Positions 8,748 through 16,405 of a stretch of 64,000 nt of DNA are shown here, one piece after another. The notes beneath the pieces are model-generated. The model worked only from the letters and a program-made list of their open reading frames with translations, was not told where the DNA came from and searched no databases. The stretch covers positions 37,871 through 101,870 of the forward strand of contig LOEZ01000091.1 in NCBI GenBank assembly GCA_001516055.1, read 5' to 3'. A program made the translations under genes and the position numbers. This DNA comes from Gracilibacter sp. BRH_c7a. GTDB taxonomy: Bacteria > Bacillota > Desulfitobacteriia > Desulfitobacteriales > Syntrophobotulaceae. The number at the start of each line of letters is the position of its first letter. Positions within the stretch are counted from its first letter, which is position 1.

Positions 8748-9994
8748 TTTCCTACACCTCTGGCAACTTCTTTATACCAAGCTTCCTCAATCCAAGGAAT
8801 ATAGCCTGCAGGAATCTCCGGAACTCTGTGGGCAGCTAAGACAGAAGCGGGTAAGCTTGCCTCACCCAAAGGTATATCTGCGACTTGATCCTGATACTCT
8901 TTTTCCATTTTATTGATATCAATGCCCAGAAGATCACCCCATTTTAGAGGATCATATTTGGATATTTGGGCTTCAGGACTTTCTAAGAAATCAGCCACCA
9001 CCATAGCTCCCGCTTTATTAGAAGCATTGAATGGTATCGCCAAGAAATGAGTATTACCAATAGTCCCCTTCTCCCACACCATAGTCTGGGAAGTCTTGGG
9101 GAATAACCCTTGCTCCACTAGTCCTGCAGTACGGGTAGGATGATAACACATCGTCATCAAAATCTCACCATCAGCATAGAGCTGATCCAAAACAGCGAGG
9201 TCAGGAGGATAAGTCTCACCTTTTCTCCAGAGGTATGGTTTAAGCTCATTTAAATATTCCCACAGGGGTTCTAATTGTCCTTCAAGCCTTTGCTCATCGA
9301 TTTCCTCAGGAAAGCTTTCATATCCTGCCGCCACCTCATACATAACTTGACGGATGAACACACTGCCTGTAAAGTCAGGGGCTTGAGGATAGGTGAACTT
9401 CCCAGGATTATCTTTAACCCACTGAAGCAATTCTTCGGCTGATTTGGGTGGATTGGCTACTTTAGCAGAGTCATAAGTAAATACGAATTGCGCTTTCCCA
9501 TAGGGAACTTCATAGCCGTTGACCGGGTATCCAAAATCAAACGCTACATCGGGAGCTTCTTTTTCCACATATTTATTAAAATTGGGAAGTTTTTCAGCGA
9601 ATGGACCCCAAAGCATATCTGCTTCCCTTGCAGTCTTGAAATTTTCCCCGTTAATCCATAAAAGATCGATGGAACCGTTCTCGCGATTCACTTGCCTCTC
9701 ACCCAGGAGCTTATTGATGAATTCTGCTGCATCCATAGGAACACGATTGACTGAGATATTATACTTTTCTTTCATATTGGAAGAGACATAAGTATCTACC
9801 CATTTGTTGATTCTTTCATCTCCGCCCCACATATAGAAGTTAACCGTTGTTCCCTCGGCAGTACTTACTATGGTTTCCCAGTCACTGGTAAGCAAATCCT
9901 GCTGTTCAGCTGGTTTAGCAGAAGTACTGCAACCAGAAATCAGAACTGCTAATGCTAAAATTATACAGATATATCTTTTGAACAACGATAACAC
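8744..9994 (-). CDS. ynjB: ABC transporter substrate-binding lipoprotein, YnjB-like
   Basis: A 416-residue extracytoplasmic binding protein. The N-terminus is a lipoprotein signal (hydrophobic stretch to LISGCSTS, lipobox Cys about residue 22). The mature part opens with the YnjB-type stretch TVNFYMWGGDERINKWVD and later has the extracellular solute-binding fold (ENGSIDLLWINGENFKTARE; GNTHFLAIPFNASNKAGA). It is the first gene of the importer operon, with a CGGTTAACCG palindrome 33 bases upstream of the start. It is separated from the rhodanese gene by that gene's terminator, so the two are independently transcribed. Confidence 0.85.
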   Translation of the reverse strand: MLSLFKRYICIILALAVLISGCSTSAKPAEQQDLLTSDWETIVSTAEGTTVNFYMWGGDERINKWVDTYVSSNMKEKYNISVNRVPMDAAEFINKLLGERQVNRENGSIDLLWINGENFKTAREADMLWGPFAEKLPNFNKYVEKEAPDVAFDFGYPVNGYEVPYGKAQFVFTYDSAKVANPPKSAEELLQWVKDNPGKFTYPQAPDFTGSVFIRQVMYEVAAGYESFPEEIDEQRLEGQLEPLWEYLNELKPYLWRKGETYPPDLAVLDQLYADGEILMTMCYHPTRTAGLVEQGLFPKTSQTMVWEKGTIGNTHFLAIPFNASNKAGAMVVADFLESPEAQISKYDPLKWGDLLGIDINKMEKEYQDQVADIPLGEASLPASVLAAHRVPEIPAGYIPWIEEAWYKEVARGVGN

Positions 9995-10026
9995 TCCCTT
10001 CTAAATCATGAATTATATTCTAATAC

Positions 10027-10036
10027 CGGTTAACCG
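10027..10036. promoter_or_regulatory. Palindrome upstream of ynjB-like gene
   Basis: A perfect 10-base palindrome CGGTTAACCG, extended imperfectly to TACCGGTTAACCGTA. It sits 33 bases before the start of the importer operon, the right place for an operator. No regulator can be assigned. Confidence 0.4.
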
Positions 10037-10106
10037 TAGATGTAAAAAAATACAAAAATATAATATTAAATATAAGTTCAAAGTTAAATGTTCGAAACAG
10101 ATAAAA

Positions 10107-10130
10107 AGGAGGGGAGGAAATCCCCTCCCT
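10107..10130 (-). terminator. Rho-independent terminator of the YnjE-like gene
   Basis: Read on the minus strand, GGAGGGGA pairs with TCCCCTCC across a short loop and is followed by TTTTTAT. It ends about 21 bases after the rhodanese stop codon and separates that gene from the importer operon. Confidence 0.85.
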
Positions 10131-10151
10131 TGCGGTTAGTAATATGCTTTA

Positions 10152-11108
10152 CTATTCTCCTGTTACCAGTGGAAGATCGTCATAGATACTCCATTCGATC
10201 CAGGAACCATCAAAGTTCTTGACGTTCTCATAACCTAAGAGGTTTAACGTAAACCAAAGGTTGGCAGAACGAACGCCTGACTGACAGTAAGGAATTATGG
10301 TCTTATCTTTACTAACTCCAGCATCAGCTAATAACTTCTCCAAGTCTGCTTTACTCTTGACAGTCTCATCTTCATTTAGGGTTTCTTTCCAGTTGATAAA
10401 GACAGCACTCGGGATACGTCCTTTTCTATAAGCACCGCTCTTAAGATCTTCCCCTGTCCATTCCTTGAGCTCACGAGTGTCAATGATTACATAGTCAGGA
10501 TTATCGATAGCAGCTTTCACTTCATCAAGTGTAGCTAATGTACTGGTATCAAAGGCCTTAGCTTTATAAGTCTTGGCTTCTACAGTAGGGGATGTTCCAA
10601 GTTCAGTTGCACCGCCCTTAGCTTTCCATACATCGAAACCTCCGTTTAAGACCTGCATATTCTCATGACCGTAGCCATAGAATTGCCAATAAAGCCTTGC
10701 GCTGTCATATAATCCATTGTCATCATACACAACTACCTGAGTATCATTGGAGATCCCAAGTTTCCCCAAAAGTTCTTCCCACTGAGCTTGGTCACAGGTC
10801 ATTCCACTCAAATCTCTGCCTGGTACGATATCAACAACTTTGGGAGCACTGATATCAGGTCTCCAAACATTCTGCGCACCCTTGATATGTCCAAGCAAAT
10901 ACTTCTTAGGATCTCTTATGTCTAGAATGACAACATTTGGATCTTCCAGCAGTGCTGTGAGCGCATCAACTTCGATAAGCATATCAGGATTAGCGAATTT
11001 GGTTGTATCAACCGCTGGACCTACAGTAGTCTGGGAACAGCCTGTAACGATGAAGGTGATTGCCACGAGGGCAATGATGAAAGCAACGACTCTTTTGTTT
11101 CTTAACAT
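10152..11108 (-). CDS. ynjE: YnjE-like rhodanese (sulfurtransferase) lipoprotein
   Basis: A 318-residue extracytoplasmic sulfurtransferase. A lipobox (IVTGCSQ, Cys24) follows a hydrophobic signal. The first rhodanese domain (about 45-165) lacks its catalytic Cys; the loop reads VYDDNGLYDSAR. The second domain (about 190-310) has the active loop YCQSGVRSAN with Cys275. This inactive-active tandem layout is usual for thiosulfate and mercaptopyruvate sulfurtransferases. Gene context with a YnjBCD importer resembles E. coli ynjE. The gene is divergent from a LysR regulator and has its own terminator, so it is a single-gene unit that the regulator may control. Natural sulfur donor unknown. Confidence 0.85.
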   Translation of the reverse strand: MLRNKRVVAFIIALVAITFIVTGCSQTTVGPAVDTTKFANPDMLIEVDALTALLEDPNVVILDIRDPKKYLLGHIKGAQNVWRPDISAPKVVDIVPGRDLSGMTCDQAQWEELLGKLGISNDTQVVVYDDNGLYDSARLYWQFYGYGHENMQVLNGGFDVWKAKGGATELGTSPTVEAKTYKAKAFDTSTLATLDEVKAAIDNPDYVIIDTRELKEWTGEDLKSGAYRKGRIPSAVFINWKETLNEDETVKSKADLEKLLADAGVSKDKTIIPYCQSGVRSANLWFTLNLLGYENVKNFDGSWIEWSIYDDLPLVTGE

Positions 11109-11235
11109 GTCTAAGTTCCTCCCTTTAGTTTTCTTTTCGAAAAAAATTTTCTCTTTTTTTCACAAGCTTAGATGTACCAATCCTGTACAAATCCCTCCTT
11201 TACCAAGAGAAATGCGGATTTTTGTTCTCACTTTC

Positions 11236-11300
11236 ACAATCTTAAACAAACAGGATTTGTAATTAAATATAAAAAGAGTGTTTAAGATGTTTAAGATTGT
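11236..11300. promoter_or_regulatory. Long inverted repeat in the LysR/rhodanese divergent region
   Basis: ACAATCTTAAACA at 11236-11248 is repeated in exact reverse complement, TGTTTAAGATTGT, at 11288-11300. A further TGTTTAAGAT overlaps the second arm at 11279-11288. The arms flank an AT-rich core in the 359-base divergent region between ynjE and the LysR gene. LysR proteins usually bind paired sites in such regions, so this is the best operator candidate. The rest of 11109-11467 holds no believable gene; a 62-codon frame there is low-complexity. Confidence 0.55.
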
Positions 11301-11467
11301 AAAATTCTGCTTGTTTTGTTCAAGCATGATATTTTGTATACATTTTTTTATGAATAATATATACTTGAACTATAAATCACTAACATTGTATCACCTTTGT
11401 GAAATGTTTTATTATTGCAATTTATCATACTGCATTACTTATTATTATGATATGGAGGTAGGATAAT

Positions 11468-12361
11468 TTGAATTTAGAATACTTAAAAACTTTTTATACT
11501 ACTGTGAAGGAAAATAGCATATCCAAAACAGCGAAACTCCTTCATATGTCCCAACCGGGTGTAAGTGTCCAATTACAAGCTTTGGAAAAAGAACTTGGCT
11601 TTCAACTCTTGGTTCGCAGTAATAAAGGGGTTGTGCTTACCGATGCAGGGAAAATAGTATACGATTATGCTGTCTCACTTCTATCTATCCAAAAAGAGAT
11701 TGAACGTGATTTAGACTCCCTAAAAACGCTTGTGCAAGAGATGGTGGTCAGCTCCTGCACTTCTGTTGGTTCTTATGCTTTGCCTTGCAGTATATATCTT
11801 TTTAAAAAGAAATATCCTAACATCAAGGTTCTTCTGGATATATGCAATTCGGAGACGGTAATAAGGAACCTATTAGATAACAGCTCTCATATTGGTATAA
11901 TAGAAGGCGATCCTCATAATTGCCTAATAGAGACCAACAAGGTGACAACAAGTAACTTTGTCCTAGTATGTGCTAAGAAAATCTGTCGCTATACAAAGAT
12001 TTCTAATAATCAATTAAGTGAGATTCCGCTCATTATCAGAGAAAAAGGTTCCGGTAACCGCAAATGTTTGGAAGCTAGCTTACGCAATAATGGCTTGAAT
12101 CTAGAAGAGATGAACGTAGTTCTTGAATTAACTTCTACTGAAGCTATTAAATCTGCAGTATCCGCCGGTAAAGGTTATGCGTTCCTACCGGAACTCGCGA
12201 TCAAATATGAACTATGTTCTGGTTTTTTAAAAAATGTTGAGATGGAAGATGCTATTCTTGAGTCCCATTTTTATCTTGCTAATGTTAAGGACAAGCCACC
12301 CAAAGGGCCACAAAAAGATTTCTATGATTTTATCAAATCAGGACGTCGAGGATTCTGTTAG
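11468..12361 (+). CDS. LysR-family transcriptional regulator
   Basis: A 297-residue LysR regulator. The N-terminal winged helix (residues 1-60: SISKTAKLLHMSQPGVSVQLQ with the helix-turn-helix) is followed by a periplasmic-binding-protein-like effector domain to about residue 290. The start is TTG with TATGGAGGTAGGA just upstream. It is divergent from the YnjE-like rhodanese and is closest in type to CysB/CysL-like sulfur regulators, which is inference from neighbours and not a demonstrated ligand. A 13-base inverted repeat in the shared promoter region is a likely target. The gene ends at a strong bidirectional terminator. Confidence 0.88.
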   Translation: MNLEYLKTFYTTVKENSISKTAKLLHMSQPGVSVQLQALEKELGFQLLVRSNKGVVLTDAGKIVYDYAVSLLSIQKEIERDLDSLKTLVQEMVVSSCTSVGSYALPCSIYLFKKKYPNIKVLLDICNSETVIRNLLDNSSHIGIIEGDPHNCLIETNKVTTSNFVLVCAKKICRYTKISNNQLSEIPLIIREKGSGNRKCLEASLRNNGLNLEEMNVVLELTSTEAIKSAVSAGKGYAFLPELAIKYELCSGFLKNVEMEDAILESHFYLANVKDKPPKGPQKDFYDFIKSGRRGFC

Positions 12362-12396
12362 AGCCTTCTTGGAATATAAGCAGGGAATTTTATATA

Positions 12397-12445
12397 ACCC
12401 CCAGATTTAAGCGGTTTATATACACGCTAATCTGGGGGTCTTTAT
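12397..12445. terminator. Bidirectional terminator between LysR and TVP38 genes
   Basis: ACCCCCAGATT at about 12397 pairs with AATCTGGGGGT near 12429-12439, with an inner AGCG/CGCT pair, followed by TTTATT on the plus strand. It sits between convergent genes and should end transcription from both sides. Confidence 0.85.
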
Positions 12446-12468
12446 TCGACTTAAAGTTAACAAAGCTC

Positions 12469-13188
12469 CTAGACTTTATGTCTTTTTTTAATGAATCCCG
12501 GAAGTAAAGAAAGCAGAACGAAAAATACAGCTGCTACCCCAAGGTACATAAGTGTCTTGGTCAAATCTCCCTGGCCACTTACAACTGATCCTCCGGCGAA
12601 ACTGAAAGCAATAGTCGCCGGCAGCATACAGACCCAGGAAACCACAGCATAAGTCTTTAGGTCAATTTTAGTTAAGCCGTAGGCATAATTTTGGAGATTA
12701 AAAGGAAATACCGGTACTAGTCTGGTAATCATAATCATTCTCCAACCCTGGGTTTTAACACCTTCGTCAATTTTCTTGAACTGTTCATTATCGGACACCC
12801 ACTCTTCAACCATGCTTCTCGCAGCATAACGTGCCACCAGAAAAGCCGTTAAACATCCAAGTGTAGAGCCTATAGATGAATAAATAGTTCCATAGATAGG
12901 ACCAAAAGCCAAGCCCCCTAATAAAGCTACAGGTAAGCCCGGTAAGAAGAATACACAGGCGGCTATCCAAAGAAAGATATAAATAATCGGACCAATCATT
13001 CCGAAGCTGTTAATCCATACAGTAAGCTTAGTAATATTCTCAATGCTAAAGTATTGGAAAATTCCAAGTTGTTTCATCACTACAACTGCAATCACTAGAA
13101 CTGCCAAGATTATTAAAAGCTTCTTTTTGCTCTTTTTAGGTTTAGCAACCTCAACCTGAGGCTGTCCACTTAAAGACGGATTGCTCAT
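12469..13188 (-). CDS. TVP38/TMEM64 (SNARE-associated, DedA-like) membrane protein
   Basis: A 239-residue integral membrane protein. The family core is visible: GLPVALLGGLAFGPIYGTIY, the GSTLGCLTAFLVARYAAR segment, then MITRLVPVFPFNLQNYAYGL and a C-terminal membrane span. The longer frame adds eleven residues, but ATG at 13188 is preferred because GGAGGTGCC lies just before it. The function of this family is poorly defined (lipid or ion transport has been proposed). It is often found near sulfur or metal genes, and here it precedes a large spacer and the YeeE/TusA set. The N-terminus is lysine-rich before the first span. Confidence 0.83.
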   Translation of the reverse strand: MSNPSLSGQPQVEVAKPKKSKKKLLIILAVLVIAVVVMKQLGIFQYFSIENITKLTVWINSFGMIGPIIYIFLWIAACVFFLPGLPVALLGGLAFGPIYGTIYSSIGSTLGCLTAFLVARYAARSMVEEWVSDNEQFKKIDEGVKTQGWRMIMITRLVPVFPFNLQNYAYGLTKIDLKTYAVVSWVCMLPATIAFSFAGGSVVSGQGDLTKTLMYLGVAAVFFVLLSLLPGFIKKRHKV

Positions 13189-13323
13189 AAAGGCACCTCC
13201 CATAAAAATAAAATTTTTCATTATTCATTATTTAATAAAAAAACAAGTACAAATAGACAACACAGTAGAAATTAAGTCTAATTCTCCCCTTTCGCAAATG
13301 ATACGGCAGTAATTTGTAATAAC

Positions 13324-13417
13324 TTTCACATTTTTAGCTGCTCTTGTGAAATATAGTGTTTGAGATATTATGCTTTTTTGCTACCACCATAATAATTCTA
13401 TCATTGTTTGTGAAAGT
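13324..13417. promoter_or_regulatory. TTTCACA / TGTGAAA motif cluster
   Basis: TTTCACA at 13324-13330 and TGTGAAA at 13345-13351 form an inverted pair spaced by 14 bases, and TTGTGAAAGT recurs at 13408-13417. The same half-site appears near 11156-11164, 11234-11239 and 11399-11406 in the ynjE/LysR region. They lie in the 295-base gap 13189-13483, upstream of the TVP38 gene, which holds no gene. A shared regulator is possible; none is identified. Confidence 0.4.
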
Positions 13418-13483
13418 TTTTTTATTCTATTTTGTCATACAGGATAACTTATTCTAATAGACAAAACTGACAATGATTATTTA

Positions 13484-14032
13484 TCACAACAAAAACTTTA
13501 CTAAGAACTTGCTCCCAAGCCACGCTCCGATAACAACAAACAAGCCGAATACATAGCCACTTAACGACAAGGAAGGAACAGCACTAAAAAAAGCTCCTAT
13601 GTTGCAGCCGAGTGCGATTCTGCTTGCATAGCCCATTATGATACCTCCCGCTAAAGCTGCAATAGCTTGCTTAGTTGTTTTTATTTTTTTAATCTTAAAT
13701 TGCCCTGAAAGGAGGACCGACAAAAGAGCTCCAAGAATAACCCCAAAGCTAACAAGGCTTAAATCATTGCTGAAAAAGCACTGCTCTACTTCTGTCTGTC
13801 TACCGGTTTCTACAAAATATGACCACTCTTGAGGCTTTCCTCCGAATGCTTGCACTACCCAAGCACTCCAATAAGTGAAACCCGTAGTAATCCTCCAGGC
13901 CCTTCCCAAGAGCAGAAGATAGACAGTATTAAGAGCGGCAAGTATGACTCCGCCCACCCAAAGAGGCCATATATTCTTGAAAACAACAGTATAGAGTTTT
14001 TTTAACAAACCCATCTCCTGATTTTCTTTCAA
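13484..14032 (-). CDS. YeeE/YedE family membrane protein, C-terminal half type
   Basis: A 182-residue membrane protein with about five spans. It matches the second half of YeeE/YedE (TsuA) thiosulfate transporters. The conserved Cys is in IALGCNIGAFFSAV, and the terminal GYVFGLFVVIGAWLG is family-like. The frame opens at a GTG at 14041 that overlaps the ribosome site. A TTG at 14032, eight bases after AGGAG, is the better start. It is the third gene of a YeeE-half / TusA / YeeE-half operon, and the two halves probably assemble into one channel. Thiosulfate or selenium-related substrates are both known for the wider family. Confidence 0.8.
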   Translation of the reverse strand: MKENQEMGLLKKLYTVVFKNIWPLWVGGVILAALNTVYLLLLGRAWRITTGFTYWSAWVVQAFGGKPQEWSYFVETGRQTEVEQCFFSNDLSLVSFGVILGALLSVLLSGQFKIKKIKTTKQAIAALAGGIIMGYASRIALGCNIGAFFSAVPSLSLSGYVFGLFVVIGAWLGSKFLVKFLL

Positions 14033-14118
14033 GCATAACACTCCTAATAATTTGTTCCTTCTTTAAGCTTAAATCAATTCAAAAATATCCCTACATTAGG
14101 CTATAAATTGAGTTTTCA

Positions 14119-14343
14119 TCAAGTCTTTTTTATATAAATGTTCCAATCTCCCGACCTTGTTTCTTCTATCCAACAATCCAATTTTTCTTTCTCTGCCCAT
14201 TCGGTAATATTGGCGATAGCACAAGAATGGTCTGTCTCTATTAATACCACATCGCCTAACTCGAGACTCGATAATTCCCGGGCGGCTTTTAACAAGGGAA
14301 TGGGACAAGGTTCATACATACAATCGATTTTTACTTGAGCCAT
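14119..14343 (-). CDS. TusA-family sulfur carrier protein
   Basis: A 74-residue TusA/SirA-type protein. The hallmark CPIPLLKA motif places the persulfide-carrying Cys near residue 14, and the beta-alpha fold is complete (ELGDVVLIETDH; CWIEETRSGDWNIYI). TusA proteins accept sulfane sulfur from cysteine desulfurases or rhodaneses, and in YeeE-linked operons they take sulfur entering through the channel. It lies between two YeeE halves on the same strand, 29 bases after the first, so it belongs to the same transcript. It probably links the rhodanese and YeeE functions in this region. Confidence 0.88.
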   Translation of the reverse strand: MAQVKIDCMYEPCPIPLLKAARELSSLELGDVVLIETDHSCAIANITEWAEKEKLDCWIEETRSGDWNIYIKKT

Positions 14344-14372
14344 TCTCTAACTCCTCGCAATTCTTTCTGAAT

Positions 14373-15008
14373 CTATATTTTTATTTTTTTTCGAGAACTG
14401 TAATGCTTGATAAAAAAGTACAGCACTAATAATACGCCAAGTTGAAAAATTACAGCTCTAATCCAACCAAAATACTGAGGTAGATAAATAACAGGAGCTT
14501 CAGCGATGAATCTGTCATACCACCAACCGAAGTTGAGTACGCCTAGAAGAACTCCAATAAGGAATCCTATGAGGACAATCACCTGCATAAGATATCCCTC
14601 TCCAACTCTCATCAGCGTTCCTGAGGCACAAGCCCCGGCAATAACCATCCCAAAACCAAATAAAAGGGCACCAACAGCAGTATGGATACCCACGGGATGA
14701 ACTTGCCCCACAATCTTTCCTATTGATTGTAGTTGGATATTTTGAATGATAGGAAAAGCTACAGTCATTATCGCTAAAGATAGCAGTAAAGCATTTACAG
14801 ATCTTGTATTGCCAAATAAAACAGGGTCTCTTGCACACGATACAAAACAGAATCTACTCCTTTGAAGAGTGAAGCCAAATAATACGCCAAATAATAAATT
14901 CACGGAAGAACGCTCAGCCATTCTTGAGATAATTAACACAAGAACAAAGATAAGTAAAACTCCTCCGACATATTGCCATAGCCTATCATTCTTTCCTTGG
15001 TTTATCAT
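14373..15008 (-). CDS. YeeE/YedE family membrane protein, N-terminal half type
   Basis: A 211-residue membrane protein with about six spans. It carries the first two conserved Cys positions of YeeE/TsuA: RFCFVSCARDPVLFGNTR near residue 52 and GACASGTLMRVGEG near residue 125. Length and motifs correspond to the N-terminal half of the single-chain transporter, with the other half encoded two genes downstream. It heads the operon. The 239-base spacer upstream (15009-15247) is AT-rich and contains its promoter but no other gene that I can support. Confidence 0.8.
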   Translation of the reverse strand: MINQGKNDRLWQYVGGVLLIFVLVLIISRMAERSSVNLLFGVLFGFTLQRSRFCFVSCARDPVLFGNTRSVNALLLSLAIMTVAFPIIQNIQLQSIGKIVGQVHPVGIHTAVGALLFGFGMVIAGACASGTLMRVGEGYLMQVIVLIGFLIGVLLGVLNFGWWYDRFIAEAPVIYLPQYFGWIRAVIFQLGVLLVLYFFIKHYSSRKKIKI

Positions 15009-15247
15009 CTCAATCCCCCCTAGGGCAACGTTAAAACTTCTTATTTAAATGTACTATATTATTATAATATTAACAACTATTATTAGAAGCATAATGTAAG
15101 TATAATCACACTTTACCAATGAGATAATTCTGTACTTATCGTTTGCTTGTTAATATTTCAGCGATTCCGTATAATATTAATAATAATTATTCTTAACCAC
15201 TAAACTTGTAAGTACTAATTCATAAGTTCTCAAGAAAGCAGGAAAAA

Positions 15248-15883
15248 ATGTTACAAATAGAATGCTCCCTCTGTCATGGGAAAGCAGCCCTATTCCATGA
15301 AATAGACCGCAAAAAATACTATAAATGTACAAACTGTTTATCCGTACTTCTCCATCCGGCTTATTATATATCCCCTGAAGAAGAAAGAAATCGGTATCGA
15401 GAACATAACAACGATGTCGAAGACTCGGGTTATCAAAAATTTGTCTCTCCAATTGTAAATAGCATCAAAGAATCCTACAATACTCAACATATAGGGTTAG
15501 ACTTTGGTTCTGGTACCGGACCAGTAATCACGAAACTGCTTCGTGATGAAGGATACAAGATAGAATTATATGATCCATTCTTTTGTGATAATCCTGAGAA
15601 ACTAACAATACAGTATGACTATATAGCTTGCTGTGAGGTAATTGAGCATTTTCATTGCCCAGAAAAAGAATTCAGGCTCTTGCGTTCTCTGCTCAAGCCT
15701 GGAGGATCATTATTCTGTATGACCGAGGTTTACTCGGAAGACCTTGATTTTGTTAAATGGTACTATAAAAATGATTCGACCCATGTCTTTTTTTATCACG
15801 TAAAAGCTTTCAATTGGATTAAATCAAATCTAAACTACTCGAAAGTGATAATCGACAAAAGGTTAATCACACTCATCGCATAG
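15248..15883 (+). CDS. Class I SAM-dependent methyltransferase with N-terminal zinc ribbon
   Basis: A 211-residue cytoplasmic methyltransferase. Residues 5-31 hold a CxxC ... CxxC pair (CSLCHGK, CTNCLS), a small zinc ribbon. The SAM site is LDFGSGTGPVITKLL near residue 82, followed by acidic strand ends (ELYDPFF) and CCEVIEHF. It is the only plus-strand gene between the sulfur and arsenic sets. It lacks the conserved cysteine pattern of ArsM, so arsenite methylation is not suggested; the substrate is unknown. A modest AGCAGGAAA lies upstream. Confidence 0.75.
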   Translation: MLQIECSLCHGKAALFHEIDRKKYYKCTNCLSVLLHPAYYISPEEERNRYREHNNDVEDSGYQKFVSPIVNSIKESYNTQHIGLDFGSGTGPVITKLLRDEGYKIELYDPFFCDNPEKLTIQYDYIACCEVIEHFHCPEKEFRLLRSLLKPGGSLFCMTEVYSEDLDFVKWYYKNDSTHVFFYHVKAFNWIKSNLNYSKVIIDKRLITLIA

Positions 15884-15960
15884 TGAAATAGGCTCTTTAG
15901 CAACAACCGCCTTTTTTTATCTTAGCAACGTCATCAAATTATTTTGGATCTAATATAATG

Positions 15961-16338
15961 TCAATCTCTCTCCACCTTAATCTTTTCCTTAATTTTATTG
16001 ACTTGTTCATTCTCCGCCAAGCCTTCCATCCGTTCATACTCTTCACCGTATCCTTCAAGCTCCCTTAAATCAGCGGATAAGAAATCCTTAAAACCATTCC
16101 ACACGTCATCCATCTTCTTTTTATCAAGGGAATAATGTACCCAGTATCCTTCTTTCTTTTCACTAATCAGACCTGCTTCTTTCAAGATCTTCAGGTGTTG
16201 TGATACTCTGGGCTGGAGCATATCAAGCGTTTCACTTAGTTCACAGACACATAGCCCTTGGACTGATAGCATCTTAATTATCTTTAACCTGGTCGGTTCA
16301 CCCAGAGCTTTAAACACCTTATATAGTTCTTTTGCCAC
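15961..16338 (-). CDS. arsR: ArsR/SmtB-family metalloregulator
   Basis: A 125-residue winged-helix repressor. It has the ArsR opening (LYKVFKALGEPTRLKIIKML), an arsenite-binding-type motif LCVCEL in the recognition region (Cys pair near residues 30 and 32) and RVSQHLKILKEAGLI. It lies just upstream of the permease operon on the same strand and probably represses it. A near-identical 23-base site occurs upstream of four neighbouring units, and a weaker version (TCTTATTTATTATT, about 16362) precedes this gene, consistent with autoregulation. The C-terminal tail after residue 95 is charged and helical. Confidence 0.88.
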   Translation of the reverse strand: MAKELYKVFKALGEPTRLKIIKMLSVQGLCVCELSETLDMLQPRVSQHLKILKEAGLISEKKEGYWVHYSLDKKKMDDVWNGFKDFLSADLRELEGYGEEYERMEGLAENEQVNKIKEKIKVERD

Positions 16339-16405
16339 GGTTCTATCAACCTCGCTTTAAAAGTCTTATTTATTATTGGTTTTCGCCGATAATTGTTATA
16401 GTTGA

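Noticed and set aside
11278..11466. 62-codon frame upstream of the LysR gene
   Set aside because: Low-complexity, Cys/Tyr/Phe-rich, no ribosome site, sits over the operator-like repeats.
13324..13351. Rex operator
   Set aside because: Half-sites TTTCACA and TGTGAAA match Rex, but the spacing is 14 bases and not the four the regulator needs.
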